A stretch of DNA of 64,000 nt from Oleomonas cavernae (lineage in GTDB: Bacteria; Pseudomonadota; Alphaproteobacteria; Zavarziniales; Zavarziniaceae): positions 834,001-898,000 of the forward strand of contig NZ_QYUK01000011.1 in the NCBI RefSeq assembly GCF_003590945.1, written 5' to 3'. Within the stretch, counting starts at the first letter, position 1. Every line of letters starts with the position of its first letter. This document shows positions 18,728 to 27,305 of the stretch, piece after piece. The notes under the pieces were generated by a model. It worked only from the letters and a program-made list of their open reading frames with translations. It was not told where the DNA came from and did no database searches. Position numbers and translations under genes: made by a program.

Positions 18728-19186
18728 ATGCCTGACGTCTCTTTCTACCACCTTGAATCCCGCCCCCTCGAATGGGCCTTGCCGCGTCTCCTGGCCCGTG
18801 TCGTCGACAGCGGCCTGAAGGCGGTGGTGGTCACCGGTGTGCCGGAACGCCTGCCGTCCCTCGATTCAGCCCTCTGGACCTATGACGACCAGGCCTTCCT
18901 GCCCCATGGGCGTGCGCCGGACGACAACGCCGCCCACCAGCCGGTCTGGCTGACCGCGAGACCCGACGACAGGCCCAACGCCGCCACCATCCTGGTCCTG
19001 GTCGACGGCGCCAGCCCGCCCAGCCTGGACCTCGCCGGCTTCGACCGCTGCCTCGACATGTTCGACGGCAACGACGAAGTGGCGCTCGCCGCCGCCCGCG
19101 CCCGCTGGACCGCCTTCAAGCAGGCCGGCCACACGCTCGCCTACTGGCAGCAGAGCGGCGACGGGAAGTGGGAGAAGAAGGCCTGA
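18728..19186 (+). CDS. holC: DNA polymerase III subunit chi
   Basis: A 152-residue HolC protein starting MPDVSFYHLESRPLEWALPRLL, with the conserved DDQAFLPHG and PVWLTA segments and a C-terminal ARWTAFKQAGHTLAYWQ. Chi joins the polymerase III clamp loader to single-strand-binding protein at the fork. The position after pepA supports the call. A family A repeat separates the two genes. Confidence 0.93.
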   Translation: MPDVSFYHLESRPLEWALPRLLARVVDSGLKAVVVTGVPERLPSLDSALWTYDDQAFLPHGRAPDDNAAHQPVWLTARPDDRPNAATILVLVDGASPPSLDLAGFDRCLDMFDGNDEVALAAARARWTAFKQAGHTLAYWQQSGDGKWEKKA

Positions 19187-19288
19187 TGAAATCCCCTTGC
19201 CACGAAACCTGACTCCTGCGTCATAATTTGCCCAAGCAAGAACGATCGGCCGGGCAACGACCCGGACCGGCACAAGGGAGGGTTCAAG

Positions 19289-21343
19289 ATGGGCGATCCG
19301 GCGTTCAAGCGGGCGGACCAGGGCTTTGGCGACGACCGGGCCATCGAACAGGCGCTGGAATCGGCGCATATCCCCTCGCTGGTTCTGGCACTGGTCCATC
19401 TGACCGGTGATGTCTCGCTGCTGACCCAAGTGCCGCGGCCGGTCTACGACTTTTTCGGCGACGGGCAGGGCAGCCTGGCCCCGGACGTCCAGGCAACGGT
19501 GCGCGCTCGGGCCGCCACGGCGCTGAAAGCCCTGCGCGACGGCGCGCCGCTGCCGCCCCTGCCGCCGGCCGACACGATCCGCCGGATGATGGATTTCATC
19601 GCCGGCGTCGACATTCCCGAACACTACGTGTCCTTCCTGATGGAGGAACTGGCGATCGGCGGCGGCAAGCCCCGCGCCAGCGCGCCCGAGATCAATGTTC
19701 CGGCCAGCGCCAAGGCCCGGTTCCGCGTCGTCATCATCGGTGCCGGCATGTCGGGCATCCTGGCGGCGATCGAATTGCAGCAGTCGGGCATTCCCTATGT
19801 GCTGGTCGAGAAGAACGCCGATTTCGGCGGCACCTGGTTCGAGAATTCCTATCCCGGCTGCCGGGTCGATACCCAGAACCACCTCTATTCCTATTCCTTC
19901 GAGAACAACCACGACTGGCCGCAGTTCTATTCCAGGCGCGGCGTGCTCTACGGCTATTTCCAGCGCATCGCAGCCAAGCACGGCCTGGCCGCCCATACCC
20001 GCTTCGAGACCACGGTCGACGAGGCGGTCTGGGACGAGGCAAGCCGTCGCTGGCAGGTGCGCGTCCGCGACAAATCGGGTCATGCCGAGGTGATCGAGGC
20101 CAGCGCGGTGATCAGCGCGGTGGGCCAGCTCAACCAGCCCAAATTCCCCGACATCGAAGGCCGCGACAGTTTCCAGGGCGAGAGCTTCCACTCCGCCCGC
20201 TGGAACCACGGCGTGACCCTCGAGGGCAAGCGCGTCGCCGTGATCGGCACCGGCGCCAGCGCCTTCCAGTTCGTGCCCGAGATCGCCGCGGGCCTCGAGA
20301 AACTCTTCGTGTTCCAGCGCTCCGCCCCCTGGCTGGGGCCGACGCCGGAATATCACGAGGATGTGCCGGCGGGCAAACAATGGCTGCTCGAACACGTGCC
20401 CTATTACCGGAGCTGGTACCGCTTCTACCTGTTCTGGCTGATGACCGACGGCGTGCTCGACGCCGTGCGCATCGACCCCGCCTGGGATGGCGGCCCGCAG
20501 GCGGTCAGCGCGCTCAACGAGGAACTGCGCCTGGCGCTGGCCGGCTACATCGCCATGCAGATAGAAGATCCCGGCCTGCTGGCCAAGGTAACGCCCGACT
20601 ACCCGCCCGGCGGCAAGCGCATGCTGCGCGACAACGGCACCTGGCTCAATGCCCTCAAGCGCGACAATGTCGAGGTGATCGACGAGCGCATCGCTCGCAT
20701 CACGCCGACCGGTATCGTCACCGCCGCTGGCCGGGCGGTGGATGTCGACGTGATCATCTATGGCACCGGCTTCCACGCCAGCGACTTCCTGCGCACGTTC
20801 AAGGTGAAGGGGCGGGGCGGGGTCGACCTGCACGACCAGTGGAATGGTGACGCCCGGGCCTATCTCGGCATCGCCATGCCGAACTTCCCCAACCTGTTCA
20901 GCATCTACGGCCCCAACACCAACATCGTGGTGAACGGCAGCATCATCTTCTTCTCCGAATGCGCGGTGCGTTACATCGTCGGCTGCGTGAAGCTGCTGCT
21001 GGAAGGCGGCTACGCCGCCATGGAGGTCCGCCCCGACATGCACGACGCCTTCAACACCCGCATCGACGCCGCCAACGCCGGCATGGCCTGGGGCGCGCCG
21101 CAGGTCTCGAGCTGGTACAAGAACGCCAAGGGCCGCGTCTCGCAGAACTGGCCGCTGGCGCTGGTCGACTACTGGAACATGACAAGACGGCCCGATCCGG
21201 ACGATTTCGTGTTGACCACGCCCGGCCCGCAATGGATCCCGGATCAGGTCCGGGATGACGACATGGGGGAGGCTGGCGCTCGGTTCTACAGGGCGCGACC
21301 TCCCCGGATTTTCGCTCTCTTCATGTCGTCATCCCGGACTTGA
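19289..21343 (+). CDS. Baeyer-Villiger-type FAD monooxygenase (HAPMO-like, N-terminally extended)
   Basis: A 684-residue flavoprotein. The FAD Rossmann motif GAGMSG is at 151-156, the Baeyer-Villiger fingerprint FxGxxxHxxxW is complete at 295-305 (FQGESFHSARW), and the NADPH motif GTGAS is at 320-324. A helical N-terminal extension of about 140 residues resembles that of 4-hydroxyacetophenone monooxygenase. It should insert oxygen next to a ketone; the substrate is unknown. The ATG at 19289 has a good GGGAGGG ribosome site. The last 35 or so residues, from WIPDQVRDDD onward, are encoded by a palindromic repeat that overlaps the 3' end, so the native end was probably near residue 648. Confidence 0.85.
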   Translation: MGDPAFKRADQGFGDDRAIEQALESAHIPSLVLALVHLTGDVSLLTQVPRPVYDFFGDGQGSLAPDVQATVRARAATALKALRDGAPLPPLPPADTIRRMMDFIAGVDIPEHYVSFLMEELAIGGGKPRASAPEINVPASAKARFRVVIIGAGMSGILAAIELQQSGIPYVLVEKNADFGGTWFENSYPGCRVDTQNHLYSYSFENNHDWPQFYSRRGVLYGYFQRIAAKHGLAAHTRFETTVDEAVWDEASRRWQVRVRDKSGHAEVIEASAVISAVGQLNQPKFPDIEGRDSFQGESFHSARWNHGVTLEGKRVAVIGTGASAFQFVPEIAAGLEKLFVFQRSAPWLGPTPEYHEDVPAGKQWLLEHVPYYRSWYRFYLFWLMTDGVLDAVRIDPAWDGGPQAVSALNEELRLALAGYIAMQIEDPGLLAKVTPDYPPGGKRMLRDNGTWLNALKRDNVEVIDERIARITPTGIVTAAGRAVDVDVIIYGTGFHASDFLRTFKVKGRGGVDLHDQWNGDARAYLGIAMPNFPNLFSIYGPNTNIVVNGSIIFFSECAVRYIVGCVKLLLEGGYAAMEVRPDMHDAFNTRIDAANAGMAWGAPQVSSWYKNAKGRVSQNWPLALVDYWNMTRRPDPDDFVLTTPGPQWIPDQVRDDDMGEAGARFYRARPPRIFALFMSSSRT

Positions 21344-21362
21344 TCCGGGATCCATCGGGCCG
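21225..21362. repeat. Inverted repeat, palindromic family B, overlapping the monooxygenase 3' end
   Basis: Arms of about 40 bases (21225-21264 and 21323-21362) are reverse complements with few mismatches, around GGATCCCGGATCAGGTCCGGGATGACG. The left arm and spacer are translated as the C-terminal tail of the preceding monooxygenase, whose stop codon lies inside the right arm. Members of the same general type are at 41027, 48329 and 57728. Confidence 0.8.
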
Positions 21363-21533
21363 TCGCGTGATCTATCCGAACGGACTCGACAATCGAAATT
21401 TGGAGTCTCCCGTTCAAAGCGGCGAGGTCATTCAGATCGACGATTGGGTATAGAGCCGCGCCCGGATCCGGATAGTTTTGTGCTCGTACAGAGAGTGAGT
21501 ATTCTCAGGCTTCTCCAATTGCTGGCGGGCACG

Positions 21534-22130
21534 ATGACCTTCAACTGTCGATCCAAAATGGCTGCAGCGGCCATCGCAGCACTTCTCTCTGGAGCAGTTT
21601 CAGCCCAGGCGGACGATGCGAAGGACACGATATCGACCATGCTGGAATTCGGATTGGTCGGGACGTGGGCCGTCGACTGCGGGGAGCCGCCGTCGAAGCG
21701 GAACCAGTATCTTCGCTATGTTGTCGACTCGCCTATTGGCCCGCATATCACCAATAACAGTGGGGCGGGCGAGTACGTGGGGACGCTGATCGTGTCGGCC
21801 ACCCGGTTAGCGCCAGATCGGATCGGGTTTGCGACGACGGCGTCTGATGACCAACAGCGACTCGGGGCAAGTGAAGTCATCAAGACGCCACAAGGGAAGA
21901 TCAAATCCATAGAGGCGGTCATCACCGCACATGGCATCGCGAAAGAGATTATCCGCGATGGTCATTGGCTTGGGGATGGGCGACCCACCGTTGAAATGGA
22001 GCGGTGCGACGCGCTGCCCCAAGGGCCTGACGCTCGATATCAAGGACTCGACATCGAAGAACAAAAGGTGAAGATTCCTGTTGCGCGCGACGTCAGATCA
22101 TGTGAGAACAAAGAAAGAACATTGATCTGA
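21534..22130 (+). CDS. Hypothetical exported protein
   Basis: A 198-residue protein not matched to any family. An N-terminal signal peptide (SKMAAAAIAALLSGAVSAQA, cleavage after AQA) is followed by LEFGLVGTWAVDCGEPPS, a pattern of small exported proteins with a WxVDC start, and four cysteines that could pair. Composition is less GC-rich than neighbouring genes, suggesting recent acquisition, and a family B repeat lies just upstream. The ATG at 21534 was preferred because it starts close to the hydrophobic core; a GTG at 21495 is an alternative. Confidence 0.55.
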   Translation: MTFNCRSKMAAAAIAALLSGAVSAQADDAKDTISTMLEFGLVGTWAVDCGEPPSKRNQYLRYVVDSPIGPHITNNSGAGEYVGTLIVSATRLAPDRIGFATTASDDQQRLGASEVIKTPQGKIKSIEAVITAHGIAKEIIRDGHWLGDGRPTVEMERCDALPQGPDARYQGLDIEEQKVKIPVARDVRSCENKERTLI

Positions 22131-22142
22131 GGGAACCGGCAA

Positions 22143-22394
22143 ATGGTGGCAGCGCGCTTCGATCGGGTGATGGCTTGGCTGGCTTGGGCGTGCCGCCCGG
22201 CACTGGTTCTGTTCCCGCTGCTCATGGTCTGCGAGATCGCCGGCCTGGTGCCGACAGAGGTCACCATTCCCTTTGCCGTGATGGCGGCGGTGCATGCCGC
22301 GGGGCGGAAGGCCTGGCTCGCCGCCCGCCGGGATCAGGAAGCCGCTTCCAAGACTTCCTGGGCTTCCAGCCATTCTCTTTCCGCGGCTTCCTGA
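22143..22394 (+). CDS. Possible small membrane protein
   Basis: An 83-residue reading frame with two hydrophobic stretches (VMAWLAWACRPALVLFPLLMV and VPTEVTIPFAVMAAVHAAG). It begins 12 bases after the previous stop with a GAGGGA ribosome site. Its last 20 codons overlap the 3' end of the convergent ABC-F gene (22334-22394), and there its sequence looks less protein-like. No family recognised. It could be real or a chance frame; the ribosome site and hydrophobicity favour real. Confidence 0.4.
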   Translation: MVAARFDRVMAWLAWACRPALVLFPLLMVCEIAGLVPTEVTIPFAVMAAVHAAGRKAWLAARRDQEAASKTSWASSHSLSAAS

Positions 22395-24208
22395 GCGCGG
22401 GTCGCCTCGGCCCGCTTGCGGCCCAGTTCGGCCAGCCTGGTGGCGTCGTTGAAGTTCTTGGGATCGGCCAGCGACACCTCGATCTGGGCCAAGTCCTTGC
22501 CCAGTTTCTCCATCGTCGCTTCCAGGGTCTTGATCCTCTTGACCAGCGGCGCCCGGGCGTCGCGGGCCCTGGCCGCTTCGCGGCGGGCCTCGCGCCGATC
22601 GGCGGCCGACATGTCGCCGCCCGCGAGTTTGCTGGGGCCGCTCTCGAAGGCGCCGGCCAGGACCTGGCGGCGGTAGTCCTCCATGTCGCCGTCGAAGGCG
22701 GCGACGGTGCCATGGGCCACCAGCCACAGCCGGTCCGCGCAGGCCTCGATCAGGTGGCGGTCGTGGCTGATCAGGATGACGGCGCCCGGGTAGTCGTTCA
22801 CCGCCTCCACCAGGGCCTCGCGGGCCTGGATGTCCAGGTGGTTGGTCGGCTCGTCGAGGATGATCATGTTGGGCTCGTCGACCGCCATCATGGCGAACAG
22901 CAGCCGCGCCTTCTCGCCGCCCGACAGGCGGCCCACCGCGGTCTCGGCCAGTTGCCCGCCGAAGCCGAAGGCGCCCAGGCGGCTGCGGATCTGCGTGGGC
23001 GTGCCCGCGGCAGCAGGTCCGACATGTGCTGGATCGGCGTCTCGCCCAGGCGGAATTCGTCCTGCTGGTGCTGGGCGAAGAAGCCGGGGCGCAGCTTGGG
23101 CGCGCGGTGGACATGGCCGCCGGCGGCCGCCAGGCGGCCCGCGATCAGCTTGGCGAAGGTCGACTTGCCGTTGCCGTTGGAGCCGAGCAGGGCGATGCGG
23201 TCATCGGGGTCGATGCGCAGATTGAGGTGGCGCAGCACCGGCGGCCGGTTCTCATAGGCGACCGAGACGCCGTCCAGGTGATGATGGGGGCGCCAACTCG
23301 TCCTTGCAGGGGAAGCGGAACACCACCCGCGTCTCGCCCGGCAGTTCCGGCAAGGGTTCCATCCGCTCGATCATCTTCATGCGCGCCTGGGCCTGCTTGG
23401 CCTTGGAGGCCTTGGCGCGGAAGCGGTCGACGAAGCTCTGCAGGTGCTTGCGCGCCGCGTCCTGCTTCACCTTCTGGGCTTCCAGGTTGGCGATCTTCTC
23501 GGCCCTGGTTTTCACGAAGCGGTCGAAGCCGCCAGCATAGAGGGTCAGCTTGCCCTGGTCGAGGTGCAGGATCGAGTTGACCGCCTTGTTCAAGAGGTCG
23601 CGGTCATGGCTGACGATCACCAGGGTGCGCGGGTAGCGGGCGAGGAAATCCTCCAGCCACATCGTGCCTTCGATGTCGAGATAGTTGGTCGGCTCGTCCA
23701 GCAGCAGCACGTCCGGTTCGGCGAACAGCACGGCGGCCAGCGCCACGCGCATGCGCCAGCCGCCGGAGAAGCTGCCCATCGGCCGCAACTGCGCCTCGGC
23801 GTCGAAGCCAAGGCCGGCCAGGATGCGCTGGGCCCGCGCCGGGCCGGCATGGGCACCGATCGCTCCCAGGCGCTCGTGGATCTCCGCCAGCCGTTCGCCG
23901 TCCGTCTCGGTCTCCGCGTCGGCCATCAGTTGCGCGCGTTCCTGGTCGCCGGCCAGCACCACGTCCAGCGGCGTCTCGTCGCCGCCCGGCGCCTCCTGGG
24001 CCACGGTGCCGAGTTTGGCGCCGCGTTCCAGCGAGATGTCGCCGTCATCGGCATGGGCCTGGCCTAAGATCAGGCGCAGCAGGGTGGATTTGCCGGCGCC
24101 GTTGTGGCCGACCAGGCCGACCCGGTGGCCGGCGGGCACGAAGGCCGAGGCGCCGTCGATGATGACGCGCCCGGCAATGCGGTAGGTGAGGTTCTCGATC
24201 CGTAACAT
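22334..24208 (-). CDS. ABC-F family ATPase (Uup/YheS-like), two compensating frameshifts
   Basis: A soluble protein with two ABC ATPase domains and no membrane domain, the ABC-F layout of ribosome-associated factors. Domain 1 has GHNGAGKST and a FSGGW signature with LLLDEPTN; a linker rich in K and A follows; domain 2 has [19 protein letters not shown] and [10 protein letters not shown]; a C-terminal coiled coil ends the protein. The frame is broken by one extra base at the five-C run (plus-strand G at 23286-23290) and one missing base near the CCC at 23004-23006. Correcting both gives 624 residues. The start at 24208 matches the family ([13 protein letters not shown]). The 3' end overlaps a possible small gene. 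Confidence 0.88.
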
Positions 24209-24325
24209 GGGCGGGCTATTAGCACGTGCAGCACAAGTGACAAAGCACCACGGTTGCCACACAGGCCTGCCTCGGCTACAAGGCGCCCGACTTTACCAGC
24301 CCCCTTAGACCAAATGGAGCCGATC

Positions 24326-24748
24326 ATGGCCGTCGAGCGCACCCTGTCGATCATCAAGCCGGACGCCACCCGCCGCAACCTGACCGGCAAGGTCAACGCC
24401 AAGTTCGAGGACGCCGGCCTGGCGATCGTCGCCCAGAAGCGCGTCCAGCTCACCAAGGCCCAGGCCGAGGGCTTCTACGCCGTGCACGCCGCCCGGCCGT
24501 TCTTCGGCTCGCTGGTCGAGTTCATGATTTCCGGCCCGGTCGTCGTCCAGGTCCTGGAAGGCGAAGGCGCCGTGGCCAAGAACCGCGAAGTGATGGGCGC
24601 CACCAACCCGGCCAATGCCGCCGAGGGCACCATCCGCAAGGAATTCGCCGAGTCGATCGAGGCCAACTCGGTCCACGGTTCCGACAGCGCCGAGAACGCC
24701 GCGATCGAAATCGCCTACTTCTTCGCCCAGACCGAAATCGTCGGCTGA
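24326..24748 (+). CDS. ndk: Nucleoside diphosphate kinase
   Basis: A 140-residue NDK that moves the gamma phosphate between nucleoside tri- and diphosphates in the cytosol. The start [14 protein letters not shown] and the catalytic His117 in ANSVHGSDS are intact, and the length is standard. It is transcribed away from the ABC-F gene; a hairpin terminator follows at 24771. Confidence 0.98.
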   Translation: MAVERTLSIIKPDATRRNLTGKVNAKFEDAGLAIVAQKRVQLTKAQAEGFYAVHAARPFFGSLVEFMISGPVVVQVLEGEGAVAKNREVMGATNPANAAEGTIRKEFAESIEANSVHGSDSAENAAIEIAYFFAQTEIVG

Positions 24749-24770
24749 AAGCGGATTTCTTCGCAACTGA

Positions 24771-24799
24771 CGGGGCCGCCTTGTGCGGCCCCGTTTCAT
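24771..24799 (+). terminator. Terminator hairpin after ndk
   Basis: Exact nine-base arms CGGGGCCGC (24771-24779) and GCGGCCCCG (24785-24793) with a five-base loop are followed by a T-rich but interrupted tail (TTTCATTT), so termination may be moderate. It lies 22 bases after the ndk stop. Confidence 0.75.
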
Positions 24800-24834
24800 T
24801 TGAGGGCCTTGAAAAGCGACGGTCTGCGGCGCAT

Positions 24835-24862
24835 GTTCAACACACATGAAAATTTGTTGAAC
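24835..24862. promoter_or_regulatory. Inverted repeat before a toxin-antitoxin pair, putative operator
   Basis: Exact eight-base arms GTTCAACA (24835-24842) and TGTTGAAC (24855-24862) are separated by 12 AT-rich bases. The second arm ends 13 bases before the antitoxin-like start. Position and symmetry fit an autoregulatory site bound by the antitoxin. Confidence 0.6.
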
Positions 24863-24875
24863 GAAGGTATCGGCG

Positions 24876-25148
24876 ATGGCCAAGCCAGCCCCCAGCATCA
24901 GCAAGGAGCGTTTCGAGGCCGTCATGCAGGCTGCGGAGCAGGCGGGCCTGCTGCGCGACAAGAGCGGGCGGATCGCCGGCAGGGTCAGCCCGGTGCTGGT
25001 CGAGCAAGCGAAGCGGCTGACCGGCATCAAGACCGATACCGACCTGATCGAATTCGCCCTGGCGTCGATCGCGCTTGAAGACAATTTCGTCGAAGTCTTC
25101 AAAAAATCCCGTGGCACGGTGGATCCAACATTGAAGCTCGGCTACTGA
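24876..25148 (+). CDS. Putative antitoxin of a PIN-domain toxin pair
   Basis: A 90-residue protein (MAKPAPSISKERFEAVMQAA...) in the antitoxin position: a perfect inverted repeat lies just upstream and a PIN-domain gene follows with no gap (TGA directly followed by GTG). I do not recognise the family. The segment GIKTDTDLIEFALASIALED resembles a short helix pair seen in ribbon-helix-helix type antitoxins, and the C-terminal VDPTLKLGY is the likely toxin-binding tail. DNA binding is inferred from context only. Confidence 0.6.
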   Translation: MAKPAPSISKERFEAVMQAAEQAGLLRDKSGRIAGRVSPVLVEQAKRLTGIKTDTDLIEFALASIALEDNFVEVFKKSRGTVDPTLKLGY

Positions 25149-25715
25149 GTGCCAGCCTTCGATTTCGAGGCGGCGCGGCGCTGGGCCCGCTTCGATCGGC
25201 GAAAGACGCTGGCACGACGAGCCGATGAAGACCTTCCCTTCATTCGGGTCGATGCGCTGGGCGGGCAGGCATTGTTGTTCGATACCTGCGTCTATATCGA
25301 CCAGATGCGGAACCGCGCTCCTCGTCTGCTGGACGACCTCATCGAGAGGTCTCAAGTCGGTCATTCAACCGTCGCCATTCAGGAATTGATGCACAGTGTC
25401 GGCGCGCTCGATCCCGCCGATCCGCGAACCGCGGGTGTTGCGGCCGAAATCGGCAAGCAGATCGCGGCCATGCCGCCGCACCGGGTCTTCACCCCCGATG
25501 CCGATGTCCTGGGCCGGGGCGCGCTGCTCTCGGGCATCCTGTGCCGCCTTCAGGGTTACGAGAAGGACGGCAGGCTGCGCGCCTTGCAGGATTGTGTATT
25601 GTTCCTCCAGGCCCGGAAGCTGGGGCTCGCGGTGCTGACCGCCAATGTGGCGGACTATGACATCCTGCTTCAGTTGGTGCCGGCGGGGCGGGCGCTGTTC
25701 TACCGGGCTCACTGA
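25149..25715 (+). CDS. PIN-domain nuclease-like toxin
   Basis: A 188-residue protein. The PIN-type acidic positions are Asp45 in LLFDTCVYID, Glu79 in VAIQELMH, Asp148 in RALQDCVLF and Asp169/Asp171 after LTANVADYDIL, which together suggest an RNA-cutting active site. The first 35 residues precede the domain, longer than most VapC proteins. GTG at 25149 follows the antitoxin stop with zero spacing, so the pair is probably translationally coupled. Its last seven bases overlap the convergent transglycosylase end. Confidence 0.75.
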   Translation: MPAFDFEAARRWARFDRRKTLARRADEDLPFIRVDALGGQALLFDTCVYIDQMRNRAPRLLDDLIERSQVGHSTVAIQELMHSVGALDPADPRTAGVAAEIGKQIAAMPPHRVFTPDADVLGRGALLSGILCRLQGYEKDGRLRALQDCVLFLQARKLGLAVLTANVADYDILLQLVPAGRALFYRAH

Positions 25716-26626
25716 CGGGCTGGCTGCGGCACCACGAAAATATCCTGACGCGGCGTGGCCGGCTGCGGTCCCCCGTCCTGTCTCAGGTAGTAGGCGGTCC
25801 AGGCATTGACCGCGTCGACGTAAGGCTGGGTTGCCGGGATCACCTTGGCAGAGCCGGGCTTGCCCACGCGCGAGCCGCCGTTGTAGTGGCTCAGCGCGAT
25901 GTCGACCGAGCCGTAGCGGCTGATCAGCGCGCCCAGGAATTTCACCCCGGTGCGGATGTTCACCCGCGCATCCCACAGCGTGTCGGGGTCGAGGCCGAAT
26001 TCGCCCCGTGCCGTCGCCGGCATGATCTGCATCACGCCGCGGGCGCCGGCGGGCGACAGGGCATTCGACCGGAAGCCGGACTCGACCTTCGCCACCGCCC
26101 GCGCCAGGGCATAGGAGACGTTGGAATTGCGCGTCTCCTCCTCGATTATCTTCAGGATCTCGGCCACTTGTGCTGAATCGGGCGGCGGTGCGGTCCGCGG
26201 CACGATGACATCGGTCGGGGCCTGGGGCGGTGGCGGCCTGGTCGCCTCGGCGATGACATAGGACAGCACCGCGGGATCGAGTTGCGCGCGCTCCACCGTG
26301 TTCATCGCCTGGTAATAGCGATAGGCGATCTGGACGCCGTCGGGCAGGCCCAGCAGGTAACTGCGCAAATACCATTCGAAGGCCAGCGGCGGGTTCTGCT
26401 CCAGCACCGTGCCGGTGCCCAGCATCCAGGCGATCGCCTCGGCCGAGCGGGCATCGCCGCCCTGGGCCGCGTCCAGCATGACCTGCGCGTCCTCCAGGTC
26501 GGCCTTGCCCAGGCGCAGGTCGGTGAAGGCCTGCACCAAGCGGGCGCGGCCGGTCGCGGCCTGGGCCGGCAGCGCCGCCAGCACGGACAGGGCGAGGGCG
26601 ATCGCAAGGGCCCGCTGTTTCGTCAT
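25709..26626 (-). CDS. Exported lytic transglycosylase (SLT domain)
   Basis: A 305-residue protein with a signal peptide (ALAIALALSVLAALPAQA) and, from about residue 155, the lysozyme-like SLT domain. The catalytic glutamate lies in AKVESGFRSNALSPAGARGVMQIMPATA, followed by LSHYNGG. It would cleave the glycan strand of peptidoglycan in the periplasm. The N-terminal 100 residues contain a Sel1-like helical region (DARSAEAIAWMLGTG). The ATG at 26626 gives a good signal peptide; another in-frame start lies 24 bases upstream. Confidence 0.9.
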   Translation of the reverse strand: MTKQRALAIALALSVLAALPAQAATGRARLVQAFTDLRLGKADLEDAQVMLDAAQGGDARSAEAIAWMLGTGTVLEQNPPLAFEWYLRSYLLGLPDGVQIAYRYYQAMNTVERAQLDPAVLSYVIAEATRPPPPQAPTDVIVPRTAPPPDSAQVAEILKIIEEETRNSNVSYALARAVAKVESGFRSNALSPAGARGVMQIMPATARGEFGLDPDTLWDARVNIRTGVKFLGALISRYGSVDIALSHYNGGSRVGKPGSAKVIPATQPYVDAVNAWTAYYLRQDGGPQPATPRQDIFVVPQPARQ

Positions 26627-26657
26627 GGTCACGACGAATACCCGGGCCATCTTGACG

Positions 26658-27305
26658 TCAGGTTAAGGTAACGGCGGTCCAGGCGTCGCCGTCATAGACC
26701 GTGCGGCCGCCGTCCAGCCGCGCACGGCCCGCGGCGACCAGGGCCACCGCGGCAGGGTAGAGGCGGTGTTCGGCCGCCAAGGTCCGGGCCGCCAGGTCGT
26801 CCGGGCCCTCGCCGGGGACGGCCGGGACCACGGCCTGGCCGATGATCGGCCCCGCATCCATGTCGGCGGTGACGAAATGCACGGTGCAGCCGGAAAAGCG
26901 CACGCCGGCGGCCAGCGCCTGTTCGTGCACATGCACGCCCTTGAACGAGGGCAGCAGGGACGGGTGGATGTTGATCATCCGGCCCAGCCATTTCAGGGTG
27001 AACTGCGGCGTCAGCAGGCGCATGAAGCCGGCCAGCACCACCAGTTCGACGCCGGCCGCCTCGAGCGCTGCATCCAGCGCCGCATCGAAGCCGGCACGGT
27101 CCTTGTAACCCTTGTGGTCGATCACCAGGGTCGCCACGCCGGCCGACGCGGCGCGTTCCAGGCCGACGGCGCCCGGCCGGTTCGACAGCACCAGGACGAT
27201 TTGTGCCGGATAGTCCGCGGCCACGGCCGCGTCCAGCACGGCCGCCATGTTGGAACCGCGGCCCGAAATCAGGATCGCGGTGCGCCGGCGCGGGGCAGCG
27301 CTCAC
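26658..27305 (-). CDS. purN: Phosphoribosylglycinamide formyltransferase
   Basis: A 215-residue PurN, which moves a formyl group from 10-formyl-tetrahydrofolate to GAR in purine synthesis. The N-terminal [13 protein letters not shown] loop, the catalytic Asn-His in [12 protein letters not shown], and the aspartate in [10 protein letters not shown] are all intact. Its start overlaps the purM stop by four bases, making a purM-purN operon on the minus strand. Confidence 0.97.
   Translation of the reverse strand: MSAAPRRRTAILISGRGSNMAAVLDAAVAADYPAQIVLVLSNRPGAVGLERAASAGVATLVIDHKGYKDRAGFDAALDAALEAAGVELVVLAGFMRLLTPQFTLKWLGRMINIHPSLLPSFKGVHVHEQALAAGVRFSGCTVHFVTADMDAGPIIGQAVVPAVPGEGPDDLAARTLAAEHRLYPAAVALVAAGRARLDGGRTVYDGDAWTAVTLT

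Noticed and set aside
18866-21232. A 788-codon open frame on the minus strand across holC and the monooxygenase
   Set aside because: Its sequence is low-complexity, histidine- and glycine-rich and has no family features, while the opposite strand has two clear genes. Long antisense frames are expected in high-GC DNA.
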